Assembly (NCBI GenBank): GCA_965644295.1
Contig: CBFFRP010000371.1
Location: forward strand, 227,444-291,443
Source of the DNA: Paraphysomonas bandaiensis
Taxonomy: Eukaryota > Chrysophyceae
Direction: 5' to 3'
DNA: 64,000 bases
A program made the translations under genes and the position numbers. Shown here piece after piece: positions 34,691 through 43,514 of the stretch. The notes beneath the pieces were generated by a model. It was not told the origin of the DNA, ran no database searches, and saw only the letters and a list, made by a program, of their open reading frames with translations. The stretch's first letter is position 1. The number at the start of each line of letters is the position of its first letter.

Positions 34691-34838
34691 GTACTGCTGT
34701 CGTGCATCTTATTTTTCGGAAATAAATTGTAGTAAATATACTCTATATTACTGCAATGCAACTACGGCTAGAATACTGATAATTATTGTCTCAATAATAG
34801 AGGCATCTGAGAACAAAAATATACAAAGGATGCTGATA
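34691..34838. mobile_element. MITE family B, copy 4 (inverted, degraded)
   Basis: Matches the family's interior (TGCATCTTATTTTTCGG, CTCTATATTACTGCAATG, ACAAAAATATACAAAGGATG), but its ends read GCTGATA and an eroded TGCTGTCGTGC. It lies about 110 bp upstream of the gamma-SNAP ATG. Confidence 0.65.
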
Positions 34839-34945
34839 CGTGTCCTGTATATAGCTAAGATTGCTATACACACTCTCACTGCTCTACTATACATCATCAT
34901 CTTAATTACCATATTAAGTCATATATATATATATATCACACAATC

Positions 34946-36484
34946 ATGTCCCTTGTTGATAAAAAAAATGCTTTATTTGGAAATGCTCCCATGTCATCTG
35001 TACCAGAAGAGAAGAAGACTTCATCATCATCTAGCTCACAATCAAAACCTAAATCAGCTATAGGAATATCACCAACATTAAAAACTAAAAAGATTAATGA
35101 AGCGAAAGAACATGAAGATAGAGGAAATAAATTCTTAAAAACTTCTGTATGATATTATGATGATTTTTTTATAAATTTATAATAGGGATTTTTTGTAATA
35201 GATATTTCAATGGAGTCCTGATTATATGGCCGCATCGGCTGCTTTTGAAGCAGCAGCTAAATGCTACTATACAGCTGAAGAGCTTGATCTGGCTAGCGAG
35301 TTTTATATTCGGGTAGGTTACATGTCATTTTTTTTCTTACTTACAATGTGAGTAGGCTGCAGATAATAACGAAGCGTGCAACACTCATTCCGCTGCTGCT
35401 ATGGCTATTATTAAAGCCGCAGATATCAATAAGGTATGTATTCAATCTTGTAATTTGTCGGAATAAGTATTTGCTAGCAACAAGGAAACCGTGCAGAAGC
35501 ATCACGCCTGTACCAGAGAGCAGCTAGTCTATGGGGTGTTAATGGTGAAGTCCTTAAAGCTGGAGAGTTCTTATGCAAAGCTGCGAAAGAGGTTCAGTTT
35601 AGCATTGTGACAATAATAATCTTAACCCATATTTTAGTTGGAAAATGTAGATCCCTCAAAAGCTCTTGAACTCTACTATGAAGGGATTGGGCACGTATGC
35701 CCTGCTGATACTCCTATTGAAATGATGCAGAGTGTGTCCGCCTCAGCCCCAGAAATGTTTCGTGGAATCTTTCAATTTATGTTGAAACATCGGGCATCTG
35801 CCCGTTCCATACAACAAGCCCAACAACCTTCCTTCAAGATACCGAGTGATGAATTGTTGTCATTTGCTAACCGCATGTTGAGGCTTTACGATGGACTGGA
35901 CAGTGAGGCTTCTCTCTGTCGTATGATGGTTACTGTAACCATCCTTCAGCTTGAGACTGGGGATGTCGTTGCGGTGAGTTGTTCAGACTATTCCTCAAAA
36001 TGCAATCCATACCTATTAGCTATTATGGAATGAGTTGTGTCGAATACGATCTAATTTTTTTGTTTAGGCCGACCGCACGTTTCTAGAGCACCTCGGTAAT
36101 TCTGCCTACTTGAGAAGTACTGAATGCAAACTTGCTGAGGACTTTATATCTGCATTCAAACAAATGGATGTGGATATGCTCGATGAAGCCCAGCGCTCCC
36201 ACCACCTAGTACATCTGGACAGAGATGTACAAGGAATTGCAAGAAACCTATCTCTCCTTGCCGACCACAATGCGCCCGACAGCGATCCTTCTCCAAAGAC
36301 GTCAATTCAGACTCAAAGCACCCCTATAGGTAGCACAGATGTACAGTCCCTAAAAGCAGAAGAACCTATAGAATCTCAAGATGATAATGATGACAACTTT
36401 GATGATTTAGTGGCGGAGAATTATGGCGAGGATGTTGCTCAGGAAACGGTTGCTGATGACGATGATGAAATTGATTTGACATAA
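34946..36484 (+). CDS. NAPG: gamma-SNAP-like NSF attachment protein
   Basis: Six exons: 34946-35146, 35202-35312, 35356-35433, 35478-35591, 35638-35973 and 36068-36484; all introns 43-94 nt and phase 0; 418 residues. SNAPs bind SNARE complexes and recruit the ATPase NSF for disassembly after membrane fusion. The TPR-like helical array starts EAKEHEDRGNKFLKTSIFQW and continues AAFEAAAKCYYTAEELDLAS, NTHSAAAMAIIKAAD, SRLYQRAASLWGVNGEVLKA, KALELYYEGIGH. The pattern favours gamma- over alpha-SNAP (long AAKCYY.AEELDLA block). The first 50 residues are Ser/Lys-rich and disordered. The C-terminus is very acidic (DDNDDNFDDL, then DDDDEIDLT). TATATATCACACAATC precedes the ATG. Confidence 0.82.
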
Positions 36485-36589
36485 ACCGATTGTAGTATAA
36501 TACCTTTTGATTGACGACCAAATCTGATCGATGTACTTACTTCACCGTAGTTTATAATCAACATACAATTTCGTAAATAATGTCATGTG

Positions 36590-37045
36590 TATCAGATCAT
36601 TGAAATATGTTTGCAGTCGGGCACAACTGACGGTTAGCTTTCAGAAACAACAGGATTATAAATGTAGTAGGGTCTGTGTTGCATACTCTAGCGCAACACT
36701 GACATAACAAGTTTGCGCAACAGGCGTCCACATGTAACATGTACACACAACACACTAAAAATACAAAATACGTGACGCGTGATAATTGCTTGTATTTTTA
36801 GTGTTTAGCGTATTGTTTCCTACCATTTTTAGATGACTGAATTATTTTCTCTACATAGCCAACATCAGCTTCATTATCCTCTGTATTGTTGCCATCAGTG
36901 TCAAGAACGGATATATATTCTAACAACTATCAGACCATCATTTGGTCTTATAATGGACGGATGGACCACATAATTGTAGTCACATTCGCTACCTTTTGTG
37001 ATCAGAGCATTTCCCCTACTCAAGTATTGCTGTTGTGTACGATAT
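36590..37045. pseudogene. rearranged hAT transposase relic
   Basis: The 36590-36935 part is the reverse complement of the C-terminal region of the relic at 21810-22461 (shared words: CTAACCGTCAGTTGTG, AATACAGAGGATAATGAAGC). It is followed on the plus strand at 36936-37045 by FGLIMDGWTT and, after a frameshift, IVVTFATFCDQ, the hAT core 'DGWT' region. The two halves point in opposite directions, so the element has been inverted internally and inactivated. Confidence 0.7.
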
Positions 37046-37600
37046 AGGAAAGTCTGATTATTACATGAGAACGGTTGTGTACAGAAACTAGTTTATATCT
37101 ATAGCCTAACTAATAACTGGATTTGCTATATACTACTAGTGGCGGGCAACCGTCTCGGGACTGCTTGTGCATCGCTGCGAGTACAACCATCCCTTGTATT
37201 GAGGTTAGTCGGGGGGTCTACCTTTGAGCAATGTGTCTGGTGGGCCTGTGCCCCTGTGCCATGGATTATGTGAGGGGTGAATGGGGCGAGATATATATGA
37301 GAGTGTAAGTCGGTGGTGGAGATGGTGCTGGTTGTTGAGGTGGGGTTTCGGCTACAAGTAAGGAGGAGTTGTTTCCGGAGTGGTTGCGCAAGCCTCTGTC
37401 GGGTTTGGACTCTTGCACAGGGTATAAGCTGTTATGTACTAGAGATAGTAGTGATGTGAGTACGTGATCCGACCGTTCATTATAAGATCAAGTGATGGTC
37501 TCATATACTTTTTAAATGTCGATGCTGATATTTTACCCACACAAGACTACTTTCTACATATACTTGTTTGGTTCATATTCACCCGATCTCCGAAAATGAA
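37046..37600. other. spacer with a G-rich plus-strand stretch
   Basis: 37195-37445 is conspicuously G-rich on the plus strand (GTCGGGGGGTCTACC, GTGAGGGGTGAATGGGG), unlike the AT-rich surroundings. No open frame or RNA gene can be supported. Confidence 0.4.
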
Positions 37601-37666
37601 TAACAGCAGCGCCCTCTGTGTATCATAAGAGCCGTGAGTAACAGCAGCGCCCTCTGTGTATCATAA
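37601..37666. repeat. 28-bp direct repeat
   Basis: TAACAGCAGCGCCCTCTGTG followed by TATCATAA occurs at 37601-37628 and again, identically, at 37639-37666, separated by 10 bp. The second copy abuts the long inverted repeat that follows. Confidence 0.85.
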
Positions 37667-37667
37667 C

Positions 37668-37768
37668 AACGTTGACGAATACCTCCTCCCAATAAATATG
37701 CCTGAGAGGTTAAATAAATAAATAATCCTCTCAGGCATATTTATTGGGAGGAGACATTCGTCAACGTT
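37668..37768. repeat. 42-bp inverted repeat (long hairpin)
   Basis: Arms 37668-37709 (AACGTTGACGAATACCTCCT...) and 37727-37768 (...GGAGACATTCGTCAACGTT) are complementary at 40 of 42 positions around a 17-nt AT-only loop (TTAAATAAATAAATAAT). The two mismatches are adjacent. Transcribed RNA would form a very stable hairpin. Confidence 0.85.
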
Positions 37769-38207
37769 TGGGTTATTACCCTGCATCATTACAGCATAAA
37801 ATCAATCTAATGAATTTGTATTCCAGACACAAGAGTATATTCCGAATTGTTTAGATATGAAGATATGTGTATATGGACGAGCTGCGTAGTAGATGTGAAG
37901 AGCCCGCCATTCCCATTCCATCATAATAATAGACGGGTAACGGGGGGTCCTCCCGGTACCCCGTTTGGGGTTTTGTTGGTATACAACATACAGGTGTGTA
38001 CATTGTAGGGAAAAATAATACAGCAGTATATGCTGGTATATACAGCAGTATGTTATAAGATGTACGTACTCTGTAGCTACTGTTGTATATATGATCAACA
38101 AGATCATAAGTAGAGTGAGTGATATATACATCATTCTATCACTAGAACTCTACACTGAAAGTTTGTTGTACATTACTTTCATCACATTATTCACAGCAAA
38201 GTATACA
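37769..38207. other. upstream region of SelH
   Basis: No gene is seen. It includes GTATATGCTGGTATATACAG-type palindromic AT DNA and TTCATCACATTATTCACAGC just before the SelH start. Confidence 0.45.
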
Positions 38208-38669
38208 ATGGCAAAAAGTAAATCCAAACCAGCTCCTAAAGCTACAAGAAAGTCATCCAGAGCAAAGCCAACAGCAGCAGCTGCTTCTGCAGCAGTATCA
38301 AAGACATCTACTGAAGTCACTGGATCTGAGAATGAAACTAAAACACATGTTTCAAAAAATATTCCAATTATTAGAATTGAGCATTGTAAGTCATGGTAAG
38401 TATAGATTATAGTGGTCTTTGTTTCAATAATTGTATATAGAAACGCGTTTAAGACGAGGGCATTGAAGATCAAAGCCCAACTTGAAGAAGACAGCACAGC
38501 TTCTGTTGTCATTAATGAAGAAAAGCCAAGAAAAGGCGCTTTTGTAATTTCAGTTGAAGGTAAAGAGAAACCTGTATTGGAGCTTCTTGATATGCGCCGA
38601 CCTTTCACTGCATTGAAAGCTCTCGACATAGAGGAAGTTGTACAGTCAATTAGAACTTCTCTTGAGTAG
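38208..38669 (+). CDS. SELENOH: selenoprotein H; Sec UGA codon split by an intron
   Basis: Exons 38208-38395 and 38441-38669, one 45-nt GT-AG intron (38396-38440), 138 residues counting Sec. Exon 1 ends ...GAG CAT TGT AAG TCA TG and exon 2 starts A AAC GCG, so the spliced codon 63 is TGA inside C60-K-S-U63, the CxxU redox motif of SelH. The sequence then reads straight on as NAFKTRALKIKAQLEE, then PVLELLDMRRPFTALKALD, in the thioredoxin-like fold of the Rdx/SelW-SelH family. The first 45 residues are Lys/Ala/Ser-rich and basic, like the nuclear/DNA-binding leader of SelH. A SECIS-like hairpin follows in the 3' flank. Naive gene prediction would truncate it at TGG TAA. The role is presumably nuclear redox or stress response. 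Confidence 0.87.
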
Positions 38670-38694
38670 TTCGGACGATGACGATTGTACTATT

Positions 38695-38750
38695 TGGGAT
38701 GATATGCAAACAGCGATAATATACTTTATTTGCTGTTTGTATTGATACTA
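38695..38750 (+). promoter_or_regulatory. SECIS element candidate (3' UTR of SelH)
   Basis: ATGA (38699-38702), then the arm ATGCAAACAGC (38704-38714), an A/T-rich loop starting GATAATATAC, the arm GCTGTTTGTAT (38732-38742), then TGAT (38743-38746). The arms pair at all 11 positions with one G-U. ATGA opposite TGAT gives the SECIS non-Watson-Crick quartet, and AA at 38718-38719 lies in the apical loop. It is 30 nt past the stop codon. Geometry fits a eukaryotic SECIS; not computed by a program. Confidence 0.75.
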
Positions 38751-39486
38751 ATAGTACTATATGTGATCGTGTAATAATAAGTTGGGCTCTTGTCGTCTCC
38801 ATATATCTCTATCAGTCAAATTGTTGAATTTTATATTTTACACTTATAAAGGGTAACTGAAGAGTAGCTCTCTTAGGAATAAGTGTAGATGGGTATATTT
38901 TTGTCGAAAATGTACATAAGTTCCCATCTTTCTTTGCTTTTTAATTCCATTATTACTTCGGCCTCAGACGCTCTCGACTAACACGGCTTAAACCATTCTA
39001 CGTCCTGTTGAACTAACTTCAAAACTGTATGAAGAATTCCAATTCAAATCAGCAATCCACGTTGTTTGCAACTCTCTGTATTGTTTATCAATGATCATCT
39101 ACTTAATACTTAGTACACGAAACTCTACGTGTTACAAGTTATAAGGTCGAGAATAGTCAGTATGATAATGTAATGTACTGTCGTTGAAATATTAAGTGTT
39201 TGACTTGTAAAAAATATCATTGATTGCTTTTTCTCTCCAGCACACTCATTGACTGCGCTGCCTCGGTATGCAAGACAGACAATGACACAGTACAAAAACT
39301 TTCATAGAGTTTAAATGTTTAAATATATTTTAACGTCGGTGTTTGTCAATATTATAGCCTATAAGTAAGTAAAAAGCCTATTTTTATATATTAATCTAGA
39401 GTCACTCACCAACACGTACTTGTTACTTCTAATAAAGCATTTTCATTGCTAAATAATTATAAAGTTGCCGGGTAAATGTGGCATGC
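38751..39486. other. intergenic, no gene seen
   Basis: AT-rich spacer with no supported open frame or RNA gene. Confidence 0.5.
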
Positions 39487-39850
39487 GCCCTCAACAAAGT
39501 CGGACTCGCACGTTTTCGTGGTGTTCTGGGTGATAAGTACCAGGGATAAGTTTCTCCGGGAAACTAACGTGAGCCGCAAATATAGTCAGCAGATATTCTT
39601 CTGCCCACTCATAGCCAAATGCATGTGTGGTACAAGGGACACCAATAAGTGTCACATGTGTAGACGTCTTCGGACCCTGACTAGTACACAGGCATCCGGG
39701 AATGGGCCCACCTGAAGGGTAACCGAAGTATTGGGCTGTCTGCTGAAGTCAAGCATCCGGGATGTTTACCTTAATAACTCAGAGCGGAAGTGGTCGCACC
39801 TTGCTGCGACGCACAAGCAGCTTCCGTAGCGTTAAATAGTAGGATAAAAA
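39487..39850. repeat. dispersed repeat family A, copy 3
   Basis: Full-looking copy: CCCTCAACAAAGTCGGACTC at the start, ATCCGGGATGTTTACCTTAA inside, and GCACAAGCAGCTTCCGTAGC...AGGATA at the tail. It has a single GGGCCCACCTGAAGGG unit where copy 1 has two. Confidence 0.75.
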
Positions 39851-40291
39851 AAGTATGTACTGATTAGTTACAGGCAGAGGTCTAACTAGTTTGTCTAGCA
39901 TTCATCTAGCTACTAAGTTGGTGCAGGTTTTTAACGCCTATTGCTAATAATAGGACTTTCAATATAATATAATGTGGTATGCGTACTTGCATGTTTGAGT
40001 TGTTATGCATGGTTACGAACTGCCGCCAGTAAATGCAACTATCGGAAAGTTTCACGAAAGGAATGAATATTCATGTGATAATAAAACGAGTACTATAGTG
40101 TACAAACTGTTGCTCTATACTAGACAGTAGACAGAACTACGAGTAGGAAATGTGTGCTTCGTGGATGTTAGCGGCTTCGAACGTGGACTAATTAGTTTTA
40201 TTACTTTTACAGCGAAGCAAAGCACATGCTTAATGCCCAACACAGTAAATACAACCGCTAAGAATACATAATCAGCACAGGGGTAATTGTA
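39851..40291. other. spacer, no gene seen
   Basis: Downstream flank of the ACP gene. Nothing coding is supported. Confidence 0.45.
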
Positions 40292-40781
40292 TTAACGTGC
40301 CATTGGGTGACCAGATATGAATTTCACAGCGTCTTGAATAGACATGATGTTGTCAGCATCAGCATCAGGAATCTGAATACCAAATTCCTCCTCTAATTGC
40401 AAGCAAATCTCTACAGCATCCAATGAATCCAAATCAAGATCCTCTTTGAATTTTGAATCAGCTGTAACGTTCTCAGCTTTCACCTGAACATAGAATATTA
40501 GAACAAGCTATCAGAAGAATACATCACTTGACCTTCTCGAATGATCTGACCACCTCAATGACCCTTTCAGTTACAACTTTAACGTCCATGAATGGCTATA
40601 ATATTTTTAAAAATAAATATATAAAGGATGTTACTTTTACCTCATCATCTGAGCTGAATGCTCTCACTGCAATATTGACAGGAGTTTGCAAACGAAAATG
40701 GAAAGCAGTAGGAGTTCTGGCAATTGATGCCAATCTCGCAGGCTTGAGAGCAACAGAAGCAATTCGTGTAAGTCTATTCAT
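40292..40781 (-). CDS. NDUFAB1: mitochondrial acyl carrier protein
   Basis: Exons 40781-40641, 40595-40533 and 40483-40292 (introns 45 and 49 nt, both phase 0); 131 residues. The first 43 residues are Arg/Ala-rich without acids (MNRLTRIASVALKPARLASI...VRAFSSDDE), a clear mitochondrial presequence. The ACP fold follows: VVTERVIEVVRSFEKV, SKFKEDLDLDSLDAVEICLQ and LEEEFGIQIPDADADNIMS. The Ser of DLDSLD carries the 4'-phosphopantetheine arm. Mitochondrial ACP works in type II fatty-acid synthesis and lipoate supply, and is a subunit of complex I and an Fe-S assembly factor. Its lipoate role links it to the BCKDH E2 of this window. Length fits the family. Confidence 0.92.
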
Positions 40782-41226
40782 TGTTTTAACTATTCAATGA
40801 ACTTATGAATACTGACTAGTAATGTGCTGCACAATAATGTATAATGAATCATGTATAATTAAGAAGAGAAATAGTCCATGACACCACAAAAAAACACCTC
40901 CATAACAAACTATAGTATGACATGGTATATAATATCTTCAAAGGACAAACTGAAAATGAGTATATCCCATAATATACATACGTTCCTGACATGTACGTTC
41001 GTGACATGTATTCGAACATATCCATATGTATATTGGCTGTAGGCTGTACGTACATGTATGTATATAAACAACACACTGGGGATCTTGATACTGTAGCTAT
41101 GAGGTCTTGTGTACATACCCATGTACTCCTGCTATAGATACATCTACTAGTACACACATCCATCTCTATATGTATATGTATATCCATATCACATACATAC
41201 ATATATATCCATATCTAAATAGAAAG
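40782..41226. other. divergent spacer
   Basis: AT-rich spacer between ACP and the repeat-bearing gene, with ACATGTACGTTCGTGACATG-type palindromic pieces at 40985-41015 and CATA runs before 41227. No gene is seen. Confidence 0.45.
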
Positions 41227-42957
41227 ATGTCAGCTATCCCTCAAACTGTTCATGAAGCTCATATAGCAATAGAACGTGAACGTCAAGCAAGAAGAGAATC
41301 ACTTGATGCTATTAAACGTGAAAAAACACTCCGTATGCAACAAGAGGTGAATATATTAAGTAACTCTGAAATACCTGAAGATCCTATTACAGCTGGAAGA
41401 AAAAGATCAGTTTCAGATATTCGTGCAAAATTTAATGGCAATTCTGTGATACTAAATCCAATGAAATCATCAGATAGTCATATGAATGATACAAATAAAG
41501 GGATAGCAGATGAGATATCAAAATCACCAGATATTCATACTGTTCATATAGAAAAACAAGAAAGTGTAGCAGATATAAGAAGAAGATTTACTGGAACATC
41601 ACTTGTTGAGACTCAAGAAGCGTTTTATCGCAAATTAATGGCCAGAAGAGGAATGAGTGGATCAGATAATAATGGCACTAGATGGCAGCGACGAAGCTCA
41701 TCTATTGATAACGAAAAGGGAAATAACAGAGAAGATGCGCTTACAGGTCTTACTGAGGCTGAAAAACAGTCATTTCTTCAGGGTTGGGCGTACAGTGAGC
41801 AGGAAGGAGGGGCAGAGTGTGCATCTGATGCGGAGGAGTTTCTTTCAACTCTTGGCGTGAGAGAAAGCGTTTTAGATGAGCAGGAATGGAGGGAATGGAA
41901 ACAAGCGATACGCAATACACAAGAAATGTCAATTCAAAAAAGTCCGAATGGTAAAGGAGAAGCTACAAGCAATGATGTAGCATCAAGAACACGTGATGGT
42001 ATTTTGCCACCAGATAGCGAAGTATCTGATCCAACATATGATGATGTAGAACAGAATGAAATAACCAAATCAGTAGATGAAGCTCTCGTATCGCAGCCAG
42101 AACTGGATAACGTTTCAAATGTTAAGGAGGAAGCCACGTCTATTTCACATGAAAACATTGCCTCTGAACCTCACATTTCGGATGCACAGTCTAGTGGTGG
42201 GGTCGATAAACTGGACACTGATGCGGATGGGGAACCTTCTTCTACTTCACCTGAAGACAGTGCCAATATATCACAACCAGAACAAGATAATGTCACAACT
42301 CATTCAGCAGCTGCAGTTGCTTCATCAGAATCTCACATTTCGGATGCACAGTCTAGTGGTGGGGTCGATAAACTGGACACTGATGCGGATGGGGAACCTT
42401 CTACTTCACCTGAAGATAGTGCCAATATATCACAACCAGAACAAGATAATGTCACAACTCATTCAGCAGCTGCAGTTGCTTCATCTGAACCTCACATTTC
42501 GGATGCACAGTCTAGTGGTGGGGTCGATAAACTGGACACTGATGCGGATGGGGAACCTTCTTCTACTTCACCTGAAGACAGTGCCAATATATCACAACCA
42601 GAACAAGATAATGTCCCAACTCATTCAGCAGCTGCAGTTGCTTCATCTGAACCTCACATTTCGGATGCACAGTCTAGAGTGTCATATGGATCTAAAGAAC
42701 CTACACCCTATTCTCCGGATAACTGTTATCGAGGTGGCGAGTTGAAAAGTATTGATATGCTTCGAGAGAGTAGTTTGGAGTATTCCAGATGCACTTTCGA
42801 CGAGACTGGAATTGGTGCTTCTCCCTTGCACTCTGAAATCATTGATGCTCCCACTGTGGGACATTCTGAAACCCCCGTATCAGAGTCAGTGGAGAGCTCT
42901 CCAGAAAGAGTGACTAATGATTCCTCAAAGAGCTGTTGTCCCTGTGTTATATGTTGA
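41227..42957 (+). CDS. disordered repeat protein with CaaX-like C-terminus
   Basis: Single exon, 576 residues from ATG 41227. The frame is open further upstream, but that text is CATA-repeat UTR. The N-terminus is a charged helix (HEAHIAIERERQARRESLDA). A motif SVSDIRAKFNGNS / SVADIRRRFTGTS occurs twice (about residues 59-71 and 115-127). An acidic middle is followed by three and a fraction tandem repeats of 53-54 residues (about 316-485), each with SDAQSSGGVDKLDTDADGEP and SPEDSANISQPEQDNV. The protein ends SSKSCCPCVIC. CVIC fits a CaaX prenylation box and the preceding cysteines could be palmitoylated, so membrane attachment is likely if expressed. No enzyme domain; family not recognised. 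Confidence 0.75.
   Translation: MSAIPQTVHEAHIAIERERQARRESLDAIKREKTLRMQQEVNILSNSEIPEDPITAGRKRSVSDIRAKFNGNSVILNPMKSSDSHMNDTNKGIADEISKSPDIHTVHIEKQESVADIRRRFTGTSLVETQEAFYRKLMARRGMSGSDNNGTRWQRRSSSIDNEKGNNREDALTGLTEAEKQSFLQGWAYSEQEGGAECASDAEEFLSTLGVRESVLDEQEWREWKQAIRNTQEMSIQKSPNGKGEATSNDVASRTRDGILPPDSEVSDPTYDDVEQNEITKSVDEALVSQPELDNVSNVKEEATSISHENIASEPHISDAQSSGGVDKLDTDADGEPSSTSPEDSANISQPEQDNVTTHSAAAVASSESHISDAQSSGGVDKLDTDADGEPSTSPEDSANISQPEQDNVTTHSAAAVASSEPHISDAQSSGGVDKLDTDADGEPSSTSPEDSANISQPEQDNVPTHSAAAVASSEPHISDAQSRVSYGSKEPTPYSPDNCYRGGELKSIDMLRESSLEYSRCTFDETGIGASPLHSEIIDAPTVGHSETPVSESVESSPERVTNDSSKSCCPCVIC
42171..42680 (+). repeat. coding tandem repeat, 159-162 bp unit
   Basis: The word TCACATTTCGGATGCACAGT recurs at 42171, 42333, 42492 and 42654, giving units of 162, 159 and 162 bp, i.e. 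in-frame multiples of three. Units are almost identical at DNA level, so the array is recent or homogenised. The 159-bp unit lacks one Ser codon. Confidence 0.9.
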
Positions 42958-43514
42958 CAGCACGTTTCTTAAGTTTACGTCTATATGTTATATGTGTGAT
43001 TACTGTTTCTCACAATACATTAATAAATGAGAAGTTTCTGTTAGATATGACATATTGTTTCGTCGTATTCTAACATACAAAGGATGATTTATTATTTATT
43101 ACTGTTGACGAGGACGAAATGTCGACATGCTACATGTACATCACCCCTATTCAACAAGCTAAGCAAGCAACCACAGCTGGTTAGTCATAACTGCCGATCC
43201 TTCTTTCAATAAATGATGTTGGGCCTTTGTTTTCAAAGAAAAAATTACAACTTGCCTAGACTACATGTTCAGTCAAGAGAAAATGCTTTTACGAAACTGG
43301 AAACAGCAAATATATGTTGTGCACAAATACATGCACACAATCAACAAAATCATGGCGAGACTCCTTTTATAAACTTATTATTATTTGCTACTTGATACAT
43401 GAACTGTGTTATGATAAAATTTAAAACGATCCTGGCAGACATTACAGACGACAGACAACATGATATTTATAGGTTTCATTCCAGGAGTAAAACAGATCAC
43501 CATTCATACAAACC
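42958..43514. other. convergent spacer, no gene seen
   Basis: AT-rich spacer between converging genes. The open frames at 43213-43395 and 43399-43620 are not protein-like. Confidence 0.5.

Noticed and set aside
37601-37666. CRISPR-like direct repeats
   Set aside because: Only two units with a 10-bp gap, in eukaryotic DNA; no array.
38208-38400. Short protein ending ...HCKSW then stop in the unspliced SelH frame
   Set aside because: Canonical GTAAGT donor and acceptor, plus the CxxU context, show that this is an exon read through into its intron.
42077-42745. 222-codon frame over the tandem repeats
   Set aside because: Out-of-frame translation of the 159-162 bp repeats, which are open in two frames because the units are multiples of three.
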